Origin: CAYTZH01 sp964442285
Lineage (GTDB): Bacteria > Myxococcota_A > UBA9160 > JAFDET01
Assembly: GCA_964442285.1 (NCBI GenBank)
Contig: CAYTZH010000044.1
Span: forward strand, 1 to 38,222
Length of the DNA stretch: 38,222 nucleotides
Reading direction: 5' to 3'
In this document: in pieces, positions 27,007 through 33,680 of the stretch
How the letters are laid out: every line of letters begins with the position of its first letter
Position numbering within the stretch: the first letter of the stretch is position 1
Notes under the pieces: model-generated
What the model saw: only the letters and a program-made list of their open reading frames with translations
Told to the model about the DNA's origin: nothing
The model's database searches: none
Program-made: the position numbers and the translations under genes

Positions 27007-27899
27007 GGGGCGCGCACCGCCGCATCGCGGATCGCCAGCAGGGCCCGCTCCGCCACCATCTGGGGGTTGGCGTTGCGCTGGGCGAGGGCCTGGCGACAGC
27101 GCGACAGCACCGCGAACGCTTCGAGGGCCGGGTCCACGTCGGTCTCGCCGCCGCGCACCGCGAGCCGGGTACGCTCCTGCAGCCAGGCCGCGCCCAGCGA
27201 GAGCAGTGTCTCCACGCCTTCGGCGGCCACGGCGCGGGCGCCGCGGTACTCCTCGGCCCAGTCGAGAACGCCCGGGACGTCGAGGTCGGCCGCGGCGTCG
27301 AGGCGCGCGACCAGCGCGCGCACGGGCTCGGCGGCGTCGGGGTCGCGCAGGTCGGGCTCCGCCAGCGGGAACACCACCCGTTGACAGCGGGAGCGCACGG
27401 TCGCCAGCAGGCCCGAGGCGCTCGCCGCCACCAGCACGAGGCTGGTCTCGGGCGGCGGCTCCTCGAGCAGGCGCAGGAGGGCGTTCTGCGCCTCCTGGTT
27501 CAGCCACTCGGCGTCGGCGACCACGCACGCGCGACGGCCGCCCTCGCCCGAGCGAAGGCGCAGCGCCGCCTGCACGGCGCGGATCTGTCCGATGCGCACG
27601 CGGGTGTCGTCGGGACCGCGCTCGACCCAGAGGAGATCGGCGTGGTCGCCCACGTGGCGGTAGAGGGGGCCGCGCTTGCCGGCGCCGTCCAGGGTCACGG
27701 CCCGCTCCGGATCGGTGATCTCGGCCGAGCGCCGACAGTCGCGGCAGGCCTCGCAGGGTGGCGCTGCGCCCGTGCAGACCAGCGCCCGCACGAAGCGCGC
27801 GGCGGCCTCGCGCGGCGCGTCGCCTGGGCCCGCGATCAGGTAGGCCGAGTGGATGCGACCCGTCTCGAGGCTGCGCTGCAGAAGGTCCGGGAGCGGCAC
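27003..27899 (-). CDS. holB: DNA polymerase III delta' subunit
   Basis: 298 residues. The GTG at 27899 begins PLPDLLQRSLETGRIHSAYLI, the normal delta' start. Zinc-module Cys residues lie in CEACRDCR, preceded by a CTG. The central AAA+ domain has RIGQIRAVQAALRLRSGEGG, VVADAEWLNQEAQNALLRLLEEPP, and the SRCQ sensor-1 motif. The P-loop is degenerate (GPGDAPRE), as expected for delta', which does not bind ATP. It is part of the clamp-loader complex. A TACCCT hexamer with upstream TGC lies 8 bases before the GTG, inside a 32-nt repeat, pointing to a leaderless start. The frame continues upstream through repeat DNA but shows no conserved sequence there. Confidence 0.9.
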   Translation of the reverse strand: MPLPDLLQRSLETGRIHSAYLIAGPGDAPREAAARFVRALVCTGAAPPCEACRDCRRSAEITDPERAVTLDGAGKRGPLYRHVGDHADLLWVERGPDDTRVRIGQIRAVQAALRLRSGEGGRRACVVADAEWLNQEAQNALLRLLEEPPPETSLVLVAASASGLLATVRSRCQRVVFPLAEPDLRDPDAAEPVRALVARLDAAADLDVPGVLDWAEEYRGARAVAAEGVETLLSLGAAWLQERTRLAVRGGETDVDPALEAFAVLSRCRQALAQRNANPQMVAERALLAIRDAAVRAP

Positions 27900-27990
27900 G
27901 GCGCCGGAGGGTAGCAGCGTTGCGGCTGCACGGCGCCGGAGGGTAGCAGCGTTGCGGCTGCACGGCGGCGGTGGGGAGCCGCGTTGCCCG
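27897..27990. repeat. 32-nt tandem repeat, two exact copies plus one diverged copy, in a divergent promoter region
   Basis: Units 27897-27928 and 27929-27960 are identical; 27961-27990 is a third copy with several mismatches. On the minus strand each exact copy carries TGCTACCCT (an extended -10 type) 8 bases before a GTG, so the array duplicates the holB promoter/start module. On the plus strand the third copy supplies the -35-like TTGCCC of the rhomboid gene. The two GTGs are 32 bases apart and thus in different frames. Confidence 0.92.
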
Positions 27991-28011
27991 ACGCCGGGGG
28001 TGCGGGATACT
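27984..28011 (+). promoter_or_regulatory. Promoter of the rhomboid gene
   Basis: TTGCCC at 27984-27989 and GATACT at 28006-28011, with a 16-base spacer. The GTG start is at 28018, six bases after the -10 box, so transcription would begin at or within a base or two of the start codon. This predicts a leaderless message. Confidence 0.6.
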
Positions 28012-28017
28012 CGGGAG

Positions 28018-28716
28018 GTGATTCCCCTGCGCGACGACGTGCCCACCCGCCGCGCGCCCCGGGTGACGCTGGCCCTGATCGTCGCCAACGTGGTCGTCTT
28101 CGTCTACGAGCTCGTCCTCGGCGGCGCCGACCCCGACGGCGCGGTGCTCGACGCCTTCCTCGGCGCCTGGGGCCTGGTCCCCCGCGAGTTCCTGCGCCGC
28201 GCCGCCGATCCGGCCAGCGGTGCCTGGCTCACGCCCTTCTCGTCGATGTTCCTGCACGCGGGCGTGCTCCACGTGGGGGGCAACATGCTCTACCTGTGGA
28301 TCTTCGGGAACAACGTGGAGGATCTCCTCGGCGCCGCGCGGTTCGCGCTCTTCTACACGGCCTGTGGGCTCACCGCGGCGGTCGCCCACGTGGCCAGCGC
28401 CCCCGACTCCTTCGTGCCCACGGTGGGGGCCAGCGGCGCGGTTTCGGGCGTGCTCGGGGGCTACCTGCTCTGCTACCCGCGGGCCCGGGTGCTGACCCTC
28501 GTCCCCCTCGGCATCGTCTTCACCACGGTGGCCATCCCCGCGGCCTTCTTCCTCGTGGTGTGGTTCGGCCTCCAGGTCGCCTCGGGCCTGACGGCCCCGG
28601 CCGACACGCCCGGAGGCGTGGCCTGGTGGGCCCACATCGGAGGTTTCGTTGCCGGGCTGGTGCTGGTGCGACCCATGCGTGTGCGTTCCCCCCTGCGCGC
28701 GCGCTCGCGGATGTGA
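28018..28716 (+). CDS. Rhomboid-family intramembrane serine protease
   Basis: 232 residues from a GTG at 28018. Rhomboid hallmarks: first helix LALIVANVVVFVYELVL, loop FSSMFLHAGVLHVGGNMLYLWIFGNNVED, catalytic Ser139 in GASGAVSG, and catalytic His206 in AHIGGFVAG. About six membrane helices; no zinc-finger or ankyrin extension. Rhomboids cleave membrane proteins within or near their transmembrane segment; the substrate is unknown. Monocistronic, with its own promoter and a predicted leaderless start. A longer frame begins upstream at 27853 but overlaps holB and the repeats, so it is not used. The short basic tail (RVRSPLRARSRM) is cytoplasmic. Confidence 0.92.
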   Translation: MIPLRDDVPTRRAPRVTLALIVANVVVFVYELVLGGADPDGAVLDAFLGAWGLVPREFLRRAADPASGAWLTPFSSMFLHAGVLHVGGNMLYLWIFGNNVEDLLGAARFALFYTACGLTAAVAHVASAPDSFVPTVGASGAVSGVLGGYLLCYPRARVLTLVPLGIVFTTVAIPAAFFLVVWFGLQVASGLTAPADTPGGVAWWAHIGGFVAGLVLVRPMRVRSPLRARSRM

Positions 28717-28742
28717 CCCCCGTCACCCCACGCGGGCGCAGC

Positions 28743-28770
28743 TCAAGTCCCGATCCTCCCGGACCGATGG
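28743..28770 (+). promoter_or_regulatory. Sigma-28-like promoter candidate upstream of the bactofilin gene
   Basis: TCAAGTCC at 28743-28750, a 12-base spacer, and ACCGATGG at 28763-28770. This resembles the FliA-type consensus (TAAAGTTT, 11 bases, GCCGATAA) in the AAG-T core and the CCGAT core, with one extra spacer base. The start site would be near 28777, 39 bases before the ATG. No flagellar gene is in the window, so the call is tentative. Confidence 0.35.
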
Positions 28771-28815
28771 GCTGCTTGCCCCCTCGAAGCGTTCTGCACA
28801 GCGGAGGACTGCACC

Positions 28816-29298
28816 ATGGCATTTGGCCCGTTCGGTCGGGGTCGCGGCGACGGCGAGATGACGCCCCCGCCCCCGCCCCCCAGCGATCCCGGGGGCCTCA
28901 CGGCCTTCATCGACCAGGGTTCGGAGTTCGAGGGCAAGCTCTCGTTCAAGGACACGGTCCGCATCGACGGCCATTTCCGCGGCGAGATCGCCAGCGAGAA
29001 CACGCTGATCGTGGGCGAGCCCGGGGAGGTCGAGGCGACCATCCGCTCCAAGACCGTGGTCGTCAGCGGCCGCGTGGAGGGGAACATCATCGCCGAGCGC
29101 CAGCTGGTGCTCCACAAGACCGCCTGCGTCGTCGGCGACGTGGAGACCGGCTCGCTGGTGGTCGAGGACGGCGCCGTCCTCGAGGGCGCGGTGAAGATGC
29201 CGCGGGCCGACCGGGCGAAGCTGAAGGCGGTGCCCAACGAGGGCATGCCGCCGACCAAGCCCGGGGTCGCGAAGCCGGACAAGCCGAACCCGACGTAG
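28816..29298 (+). CDS. Bactofilin
   Basis: 160 residues from ATG 28816, with GGAGGA eight bases upstream. A short N-terminal tail with six prolines, then the bactofilin (DUF583/PF04519) beta-helix: FIDQGSEFEGKLSFKDTVRIDG, HFRGEI, TLIVGEPGEVEATI, VVVSGRVEGNI, LVLHKTACVVGDV, LVVEDGAVLEG. Repeating strands of about six residues stack into a filament-forming right-handed beta-helix. The tail is Lys/Pro-rich. Bactofilins polymerise without nucleotide and help cell shape, stalk or pilus-protein placement. In Myxococcota several paralogues exist; which one this is cannot be told. A perfect hairpin follows the stop. Confidence 0.93.
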   Translation: MAFGPFGRGRGDGEMTPPPPPPSDPGGLTAFIDQGSEFEGKLSFKDTVRIDGHFRGEIASENTLIVGEPGEVEATIRSKTVVVSGRVEGNIIAERQLVLHKTACVVGDVETGSLVVEDGAVLEGAVKMPRADRAKLKAVPNEGMPPTKPGVAKPDKPNPT

Positions 29299-29307
29299 CG
29301 TCGGACG

Positions 29308-29332
29308 GGCGGTCGAGCCCGGCTCGACCGCC
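29308..29332. terminator. Bidirectional hairpin between convergent bactofilin and histone-like genes
   Basis: A perfect 11-bp inverted repeat (29308-29318 with 29322-29332) around a 3-base loop. It starts ten bases after the bactofilin stop and ends on the first base of the convergent gene's stop codon. Neither side has a T-tract, but the placement between two 3' ends fits a shared terminator. Confidence 0.55.
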
Positions 29333-30216
29333 TAGCGGGAGACGCGGAAGACGGCGTCGCCAGCGCGCACGCGCTGGGCCACCTGCACGCCCACGAGCTG
29401 TCCCGTGAGCGCCTCCGGCACCTCCAGGTTGTCGATCTCGAGGCGGTCCACCCGCTGGTAGAAGTCCGTGGTGTGCCCGCGGAAGTGGACCGTGTCGCCC
29501 ACCTCGAGGCCTCCGGACTCCACGCGCACCACGGCGGCCCCGGAGTCGTCGTAGTAGTGCAGCACGCTCCCCACGCGCTCGGGGACGGCGGCCGCGATCC
29601 CCGGCTCGGTGGGCGACGGCGGCGGTGCGCTCGGCGGCCTCGCCGGCGCGCTCGGCGGCCCGGGCGGTGCGCTCGGCGGCCCGGGCGGTGCGCTCGGCGG
29701 CCTGGACGGTGCGCTCGGCGGCCTGGACGGTGCGCTCGGCGGCCTCGTCTCGGGGACGACCGGGCGCGCCTCGCTGGCGGCCCGCCCGGATGCCGGCTTG
29801 CGCGCCGGGGCCTTGCGGGCCGGGGGCTTCGCCGTGGTCTTCTTGCGGGGGGCCATTGCGGTGGAGCGGGCCGGAGCCCTCCGGCTGGCCTTCTTCGCCG
29901 TGGTCTTCTTGCGGCTCGCCTTCTTCGCCGTGGTCTTCTTGCGGCCGATCTTCTTCGCCGCCGTCTTCTTCCGGGCGGCCTTCTTCCGCGCCTTCTTCGC
30001 GGTGGTCTTCCTCCGCGCGGCCTTCTTGCGGGTCGCCTTCTTCGCGGTCTTCTTGAGCGAGGCCTTCTTCGCGGTCTTCTTGAGCGAGGAGTTCTTCGCG
30101 GTGGTCTTCTTGCGCGCGACCTTCTTCCGGGTCGGCTTCCTCCGGGTGGTCTTCTTCTTGGCAGCGGCCGGCTTGCGACGGGTGCTCTTGCGTGCGGTCT
30201 TCTTGCGCGTGGCCAT
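29332..30216 (-). CDS. Histone H1-like basic tail fused to an EF-Tu domain II-like (translation factor-like) domain
   Basis: 294 residues; ATG 30216 has a long GGAGGAGGGGG tract upstream. Three parts. (a) 1 to about 150: Lys/Arg/Ala/Thr-rich with KTAKKA/KKTTAKKA-type repeats, like histone H1 C-terminal tails and bacterial Hc1/AlgP-type proteins; expected to bind nucleic acid and be disordered. (b) About 155-205: PPSAP-based heptads (six 21-nt units). (c) About 212-294: a beta-barrel segment with GSVLHYYDDSGAAVVRV, LEVGDTVHFRGHTTDFYQ, VDRLEIDN, LVGVQVAQRVRAGDAVFRV. This matches the short elongation-factor-like proteins resembling EF-Tu domain II. Together they suggest a chromatin or ribosome/RNA-associated protein. 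Expression from its own promoter (30246-30274). The combination is not one I recognise. Confidence 0.85.
   Translation of the reverse strand: MATRKKTARKSTRRKPAAAKKKTTRRKPTRKKVARKKTTAKNSSLKKTAKKASLKKTAKKATRKKAARRKTTAKKARKKAARKKTAAKKIGRKKTTAKKASRKKTTAKKASRRAPARSTAMAPRKKTTAKPPARKAPARKPASGRAASEARPVVPETRPPSAPSRPPSAPSRPPSAPPGPPSAPPGPPSAPARPPSAPPPSPTEPGIAAAVPERVGSVLHYYDDSGAAVVRVESGGLEVGDTVHFRGHTTDFYQRVDRLEIDNLEVPEALTGQLVGVQVAQRVRAGDAVFRVSR
29624..29749 (-). repeat. 21-nt in-frame tandem repeat, six copies, PPSAP linker of the histone-like gene
   Basis: Units start at 29624, 29645, 29666, 29687, 29708 and 29729. Each has the core GGTGCGCTCGGCGGCC on the plus strand and encodes a PPSAP heptad on the minus strand. 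The last two residues of the heptad vary (SR, PG, AR). Copy number could vary between strains. Confidence 0.93.
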
Positions 30217-30245
30217 CGATCCCCCTCCTCCATGGTCCCGGCCGG

Positions 30246-30274
30246 ATTCTGTCAGGCGTGGAAATCGTGGTCAA
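30246..30274 (-). promoter_or_regulatory. Sigma-70-type promoter of the histone-like gene
   Basis: On the minus strand TTGACC (30274-30269), a 17-base spacer, then CAGAAT (30251-30246). Transcription would begin near 30239, about 22 bases before the ATG at 30216, leaving room for the strong ribosome binding site. It sits just downstream of the nifU-like stop codon. Confidence 0.6.
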
Positions 30275-30292
30275 CGCGAGAACGCGTCGTGG

Positions 30293-30538
30293 TCAGACGG
30301 CGACCACCGCCGCCACCTCCGGGATCTCCCGCCGCAGGGCGGCTTCGAGCCCGAGCTGGACGGTCGCGGGCTGGGCCGGGCAGGTGGCGCAGGCGCCCTG
30401 CATCATCACCCGCACCGTCCCGTCCTCGTCCACGTCCACCAGCTCCACGTTGCCCCCATCGGCCACCAGGGCCGGTCGGAGCCGGTCGAGCACGGCCTCC
30501 ACCCGCCGGCGGAGGGGTCGCGAGAGCTCGGATCCCAT
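30293..30538 (-). CDS. NifU C-terminal-domain Fe-S scaffold protein
   Basis: 81 residues, a stand-alone NifU/NfuA C-terminal domain. Helix RRRVEAVLDRLRPALVADGG, strands NVELVDVDEDGTVRVMMQG, cluster-ligating motif CATC (Cys50, Cys53) followed by PAQPATVQLGLEAALRREIPEV. Two such subunits hold a bridging [4Fe-4S] cluster and pass it to target enzymes. A minus-strand TAGGGT hexamer ends five bases before the ATG, so the message may be leaderless. It is divergent from the MoaD-MoaE gene. Confidence 0.92.
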   Translation of the reverse strand: MGSELSRPLRRRVEAVLDRLRPALVADGGNVELVDVDEDGTVRVMMQGACATCPAQPATVQLGLEAALRREIPEVAAVVAV

Positions 30539-30577
30539 CTCCGACCCTATCGGCGAACATCCCGGCTTCGTTGAGCT

Positions 30578-30606
30578 TTCGAGTCATCTACCGGCTGGGC
30601 TAGGCT
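30578..30606 (+). promoter_or_regulatory. Promoter candidate of the moaDE gene
   Basis: TTCGAG at 30578-30583, a 17-base spacer, then TAGGCT at 30601-30606. The ATG at 30613 is six bases after the -10 box, so transcription would start at the ATG. The -35 match is weak. The same GCTAGGCTCG string occurs on the minus strand upstream of rpoH. Confidence 0.45.
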
Positions 30607-30612
30607 CGCCCC

Positions 30613-31341
30613 ATGCGGATCCGGGTGCTGGTGTTCGGCGCGGTGCGCGAGGCCCTGGGGCGGAAGGAGCTGGACCTCGAGCTGTCCGAGGGCGCGGTGG
30701 TGGCCGACGTCCGCGAGCGGCTGCGCGCCCGGCACGCGATCTTCGACGAGTACGGCGACCGGCTCCTGGTCTCGCGCAACCGCGCGGTGGCCGATCCGGA
30801 CGATCGCCTGGCGGAAGGGGACGAGGTGGCGTTCCTGCCGCCGGTCTCGGGCGGCGCGGGAGACGGGCTCGAGGGCGCCCGCGACCGGCCGGAGGGCGAC
30901 CTGCGGGGCGCCGCCGGCGCCGCGCCGCGCCGCTGCACCCTCTCCGACCGCCCCCTGGACGTCGGCGAGGTCGTCGCGCGGGTCGGCGGCCCGGACTGCG
31001 GCGGCATCGTGACCTTCGTTGGCGCTGTCCGGAACCGGGCCCGGGGGCATGCGATCCGCTTTCTCGAGTACGAGGCCTATCCGGCCATGGCCGAAGCGGA
31101 AATGGAGCGGATCGCCCAGGAGGCCGGGCAGCGCTGGCCGGGCTGCCGGGTGGCCATGGCCCATCGCCACGGCCACCTCGAGATCGGCGATCTCGCCGTG
31201 GTGGTGGTGGCCGCCGCCCCCCACCGCGCCGAGGCGTTCGAGGCCTGCCGCTTCGCCATCGACACCCTGAAGGAGAAGGTTCCCATCTGGAAGAAGGAGG
31301 TGGCCACCGACGGGGCGTACTGGGTGGACGACCACGCGTGA
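30613..31341 (+). CDS. moaX: MoaD-MoaE fusion (molybdopterin synthase in one chain)
   Basis: 242 residues. Residues 1-81 are MoaD (small subunit): ubiquitin-like strands RIRVLVFGAVREALG, GAVVADVRERL, then DEVAFLPPVSGG ending in Gly80-Gly81. After a linker of about 30 residues, residues 112-242 are MoaE: SDRPLDVGEVVARVGGPDCGGIVTFVG, AEAEMERIAQEAG, VAMAHRHGHLEIGD, and the active-site region DTLKEKVPIWKKE with Lys220 and Lys227 spaced as the two essential Lys of E. coli MoaE. Molybdopterin synthase needs the MoaD C-terminal Gly-Gly as a free thiocarboxylate, so the chain must be cut after Gly81, as known for the mycobacterial fusion MoaX. The next gene overlaps by 4 nt. Confidence 0.92.
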   Translation: MRIRVLVFGAVREALGRKELDLELSEGAVVADVRERLRARHAIFDEYGDRLLVSRNRAVADPDDRLAEGDEVAFLPPVSGGAGDGLEGARDRPEGDLRGAAGAAPRRCTLSDRPLDVGEVVARVGGPDCGGIVTFVGAVRNRARGHAIRFLEYEAYPAMAEAEMERIAQEAGQRWPGCRVAMAHRHGHLEIGDLAVVVVAAAPHRAEAFEACRFAIDTLKEKVPIWKKEVATDGAYWVDDHA

Positions 31342-31874
31342 GCGCGCCGCCGGGCTCCGAGGGTGGGCTCCACCGCCACCGCCGGGAGGCCGCCCGGGCC
31401 GTCGCCACCGCCGTGGTCACCGTGAGCGACACCCGCACCCCCGAGACCGACACGGGCGGGGCCCTGGTGGCGGAGCTGCTGGTGGCCGCCGGCCATGCGG
31501 TGAGCCGGCGCAGGATCGTGCCGGACGACGCCGACGCCATCGCGGAGGCCCTGCGGCAGGGCCTGGACGATCCGGGCACCCGCGCCGTGATCTTCACGGG
31601 GGGGACGGGCGTCGCGCCCCGCGACGTCACCCCCGACGCCGTGGCCCCCCTGCTCGAGCGCGAGGTGCCGGGCTTCGGCGAGCTCTTCCGGATGCTCTCC
31701 TACGCGGAGATCGGGTCCGCCGCGCTGCTCTCCCGGGCCCTGGCGGGGCTCGTGGCCGGACGCGCCGTCTTCGTGCTTCCGGGCTCCCGGGGCGCCGTCC
31801 GCCTCGCCATGGAGCGCCTGGTGCTGCCCGAGCTCGGGCACCTGGTCGCCGAGGCGGCCAGGCGGCCGGGCTAG
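31338..31874 (+). CDS. moaB: Molybdenum cofactor biosynthesis protein MoaB/Mog family
   Basis: 178 residues from a GTG overlapping the moaDE stop. Core: AVVTVSDTRTPETDTGGALVAELL, RRRIVPDDADAI, VIFTGGTGVAPRDVTPDAVAPLLERE, then FGELFRMLSYAEIGSAALLSRALAGLV and VFVLPGSRGAVRLAMERLVLPEL. These are the MPT-binding GGTG and late PGS motifs of MoaB/MogA. The family adenylates molybdopterin before metal insertion, though E. coli MoaB itself is dispensable. Length and motif order are normal. It follows moaDE in one short operon for Moco synthesis. The next gene begins 35 bases later with no clear promoter between, so it may be cotranscribed. Confidence 0.93.
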   Translation: MSAPPGSEGGLHRHRREAARAVATAVVTVSDTRTPETDTGGALVAELLVAAGHAVSRRRIVPDDADAIAEALRQGLDDPGTRAVIFTGGTGVAPRDVTPDAVAPLLEREVPGFGELFRMLSYAEIGSAALLSRALAGLVAGRAVFVLPGSRGAVRLAMERLVLPELGHLVAEAARRPG

Positions 31875-31909
31875 CTCAGGGTCGGCCTCCGGCTTCCGAA
31901 GAGTCTCCC

Positions 31910-33214
31910 GTGCCTCGCACGCTTCCGCTGTCCGCGCTGCTCGTCGCCGCTGCGCTGGTCGCCGCACCGGCCGCGGCTGAGCTCTACGTCTGGGTGGACG
32001 AGAACGGCCACACCCACGTCAGCGACGATCCGACCGCGGTGCCCGAGGCCGTCCGCGAGGGGGAGGCCCCGCCCCGGGACGTGCTCTGGAACGACGGTCA
32101 GCAGGGGCCGCCGGTGGGCGGCCCGGGCGAGGCGACCGGGGAGGAGGCCCGCATCCGCCGCCAGCTTCGGGGCGCGGTCGACGATCTGCGCCGGGGCGAG
32201 ACGGCCCGGGCCACCGCCGCCCTGGAGGGCGTCCTCGAGCTCCAGCCCGGCCGGCCCGAGGCCCACTGGTACCTGGCCCTGCTGGACCGCCAGCGGGGTC
32301 GCTTCACCAGTGCGGAGGACCACCTCCGCACGTTCCTCGCCCACGCCGGGGACGATCTGGCGGACTGGCGCGCCTCCGCCCAGCGGCGGCTGCGCCAGCT
32401 CGAGGACGAGCGCCGGCTGGTGGACGAGCAGGCGGTGCGCGGTCCGCTGCGCCTGATCGGGCTGCGCTCGCCGAACTTCCGCATCCGCTACGACGCCGAG
32501 CTCGGCGGCCGCGACGAGTGGGTCCGGCGGGTCACCCGCTACCTGGAGGAGGCCCGCAGCCACGTGGGACGCCGTCTCGGCGTCTGGCCGCAGGAGCCCG
32601 TCAGCGTGCTCTTCTACGGCAAGGCGAGCTACGTGCGCGCCTGGCGCCACCGCTTCTCGTTCCGCACCGTCGGGTTCTTCGACGGCCGCATCCACGTGGT
32701 CTCCGCGGCGCACCCGGGCGGCGAGCTGCGCTCGCTGCTCCACCACGAGTACACCCACGCGCTCTTCCGCGAGAAGACCGGCAGCGACCGCCCCCTCTGG
32801 CTGAACGAGGGGCTGGCGGAGATCTCGGAGCGCCTCTCCCGCGGCCAGCCGCTGCTGGCCCGCGGCGAGCGCTTCGCCCTGCGCGAGCGCATCGGGGCCG
32901 GGCGCTGGATCCCGCTGCACCGCCTGGCGGTGGGCTTCGGCGGGCTCGACGACGAGGATGCCCGGGTGGCCTACCTGGCCTCGGTGGCCGCGGTCGCCTG
33001 GGTGGAGGCCCACACGGACCGGGACGGTCGCGCCCGGCTGCTGACGCACCTGGCCCGCGGTCAGGGCATCGACGCGGCCCTCACGGCCGTGGTGGGCGTC
33101 GACCAGGCGGGTCTCGAGGCCGCGCTGCGCGCGGACATCCTCGCGGAGTTCCCGGAGACGAGTCCCGCCTCGGATCCCTGGCCGGCCAGCAGCGTGGACG
33201 AGAAGCGCCCCTAG
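31910..33214 (+). CDS. Secreted DUF4124-TPR-gluzincin metallopeptidase-like protein
   Basis: 434 residues from a GTG at 31910. A signal peptide (about 1-22, cleavage after AAA) is followed by DUF4124 (LYVWVDENGHTHVSDDPTAV), a helical TPR-like region (about 90-165), and a peptidase MA-like domain. That domain has LRSPNFRIRYD, VSVLFYGKASYVRA, the zinc motif HHEYTHALF (HExxH type) near residue 280, and WLNEGLAEISE about 20 residues later with the third-ligand Glu, then a helical C-terminal domain. Such gluzincins are periplasmic or outer-membrane-exposed; the substrate is unknown. Its TAG shares the palindrome CTAG with the convergent gene's TAG, so the two genes overlap by four bases. No strong ribosome binding site was found. 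Confidence 0.85.
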   Translation: MPRTLPLSALLVAAALVAAPAAAELYVWVDENGHTHVSDDPTAVPEAVREGEAPPRDVLWNDGQQGPPVGGPGEATGEEARIRRQLRGAVDDLRRGETARATAALEGVLELQPGRPEAHWYLALLDRQRGRFTSAEDHLRTFLAHAGDDLADWRASAQRRLRQLEDERRLVDEQAVRGPLRLIGLRSPNFRIRYDAELGGRDEWVRRVTRYLEEARSHVGRRLGVWPQEPVSVLFYGKASYVRAWRHRFSFRTVGFFDGRIHVVSAAHPGGELRSLLHHEYTHALFREKTGSDRPLWLNEGLAEISERLSRGQPLLARGERFALRERIGAGRWIPLHRLAVGFGGLDDEDARVAYLASVAAVAWVEAHTDRDGRARLLTHLARGQGIDAALTAVVGVDQAGLEAALRADILAEFPETSPASDPWPASSVDEKRP

Positions 33215-33657
33215 CCGGCCAGCAGCGCCGACAGGAAGCGGGCGGCCGCCGCCGCCACGCCCGGCGCCTCGCTCTCCCGGGGCCCGGCGACGTTGACGCT
33301 GGTGAAGCGGGCCAGCCAGGCGCGGGTCCGCGCGAGCTCCTCGGGATCGGAGGCCGCGGCGTCCAGCGCCACGACGCGCAGCGGTCGTCCCAGGCGGCGG
33401 GCCTCGCTCACGGCCAGGGCGGTGCCGCCGGCCGGGTCGCCGGCGGGCACCAGCACCAGCAGCGCCTCGGCGTCCCGGACGTTGCGGCGGGTGCGCTCCT
33501 CGGGCTCGCGGCGCTCGGTCTCGCGCAGCGGGTAGCGCGCGTCGATGGGGCCGTCCTCGGCCCGGCGTCCGGCGGGGCACCAGCCCCCGCACTCCAGGCC
33601 CAGGGCCAGGGCCACGTCCAGGGCGGCGCGGTCGACACCGGATTGTCCACCGCTCAC
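33211..33657 (-). CDS. Molybdenum-carrier-like protein (Rossmann/LOG-type fold)
   Basis: 148 residues from a GTG at 33657. A CTG at 33684 that overlaps the acylphosphatase stop (CTGA) would add SPGRDLRI and complete the first strand; family members normally read KIVSGGQTGVDRAAL, so the CTG start is plausible. Motifs: SGGQSGVDRAALDVAL, GGWCPAGRRAEDG, RYPLRET, RTRRNVRDAEALLVL. These match the putative molybdenum carrier family, which binds molybdate oxoanion clusters and is related to lysine-decarboxylase-like LOG proteins. A location just beyond moaDE-moaB fits storage or delivery of Mo for Moco (inference). Convergent with the preceding gluzincin gene, sharing the CTAG. Confidence 0.85.
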   Translation of the reverse strand: MSGGQSGVDRAALDVALALGLECGGWCPAGRRAEDGPIDARYPLRETERREPEERTRRNVRDAEALLVLVPAGDPAGGTALAVSEARRLGRPLRVVALDAAASDPEELARTRAWLARFTSVNVAGPRESEAPGVAAAAARFLSALLAG

Positions 33658-33680
33658 GATCCGGAGGTCGCGGCCCGGGC

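Noticed and set aside
27853..28017. Longer rhomboid start at 27853
   Set aside because: It overlaps the holB coding region and the 32-nt repeats, reads as Arg-rich filler, and sits upstream of the promoter boxes at 27984-28011.
29332..30216. Histone-like gene as pure low-complexity artefact
   Set aside because: It has a strong ribosome binding site, a plausible promoter, in-frame repeats and a structured C-terminal domain, so it was kept as a real gene.
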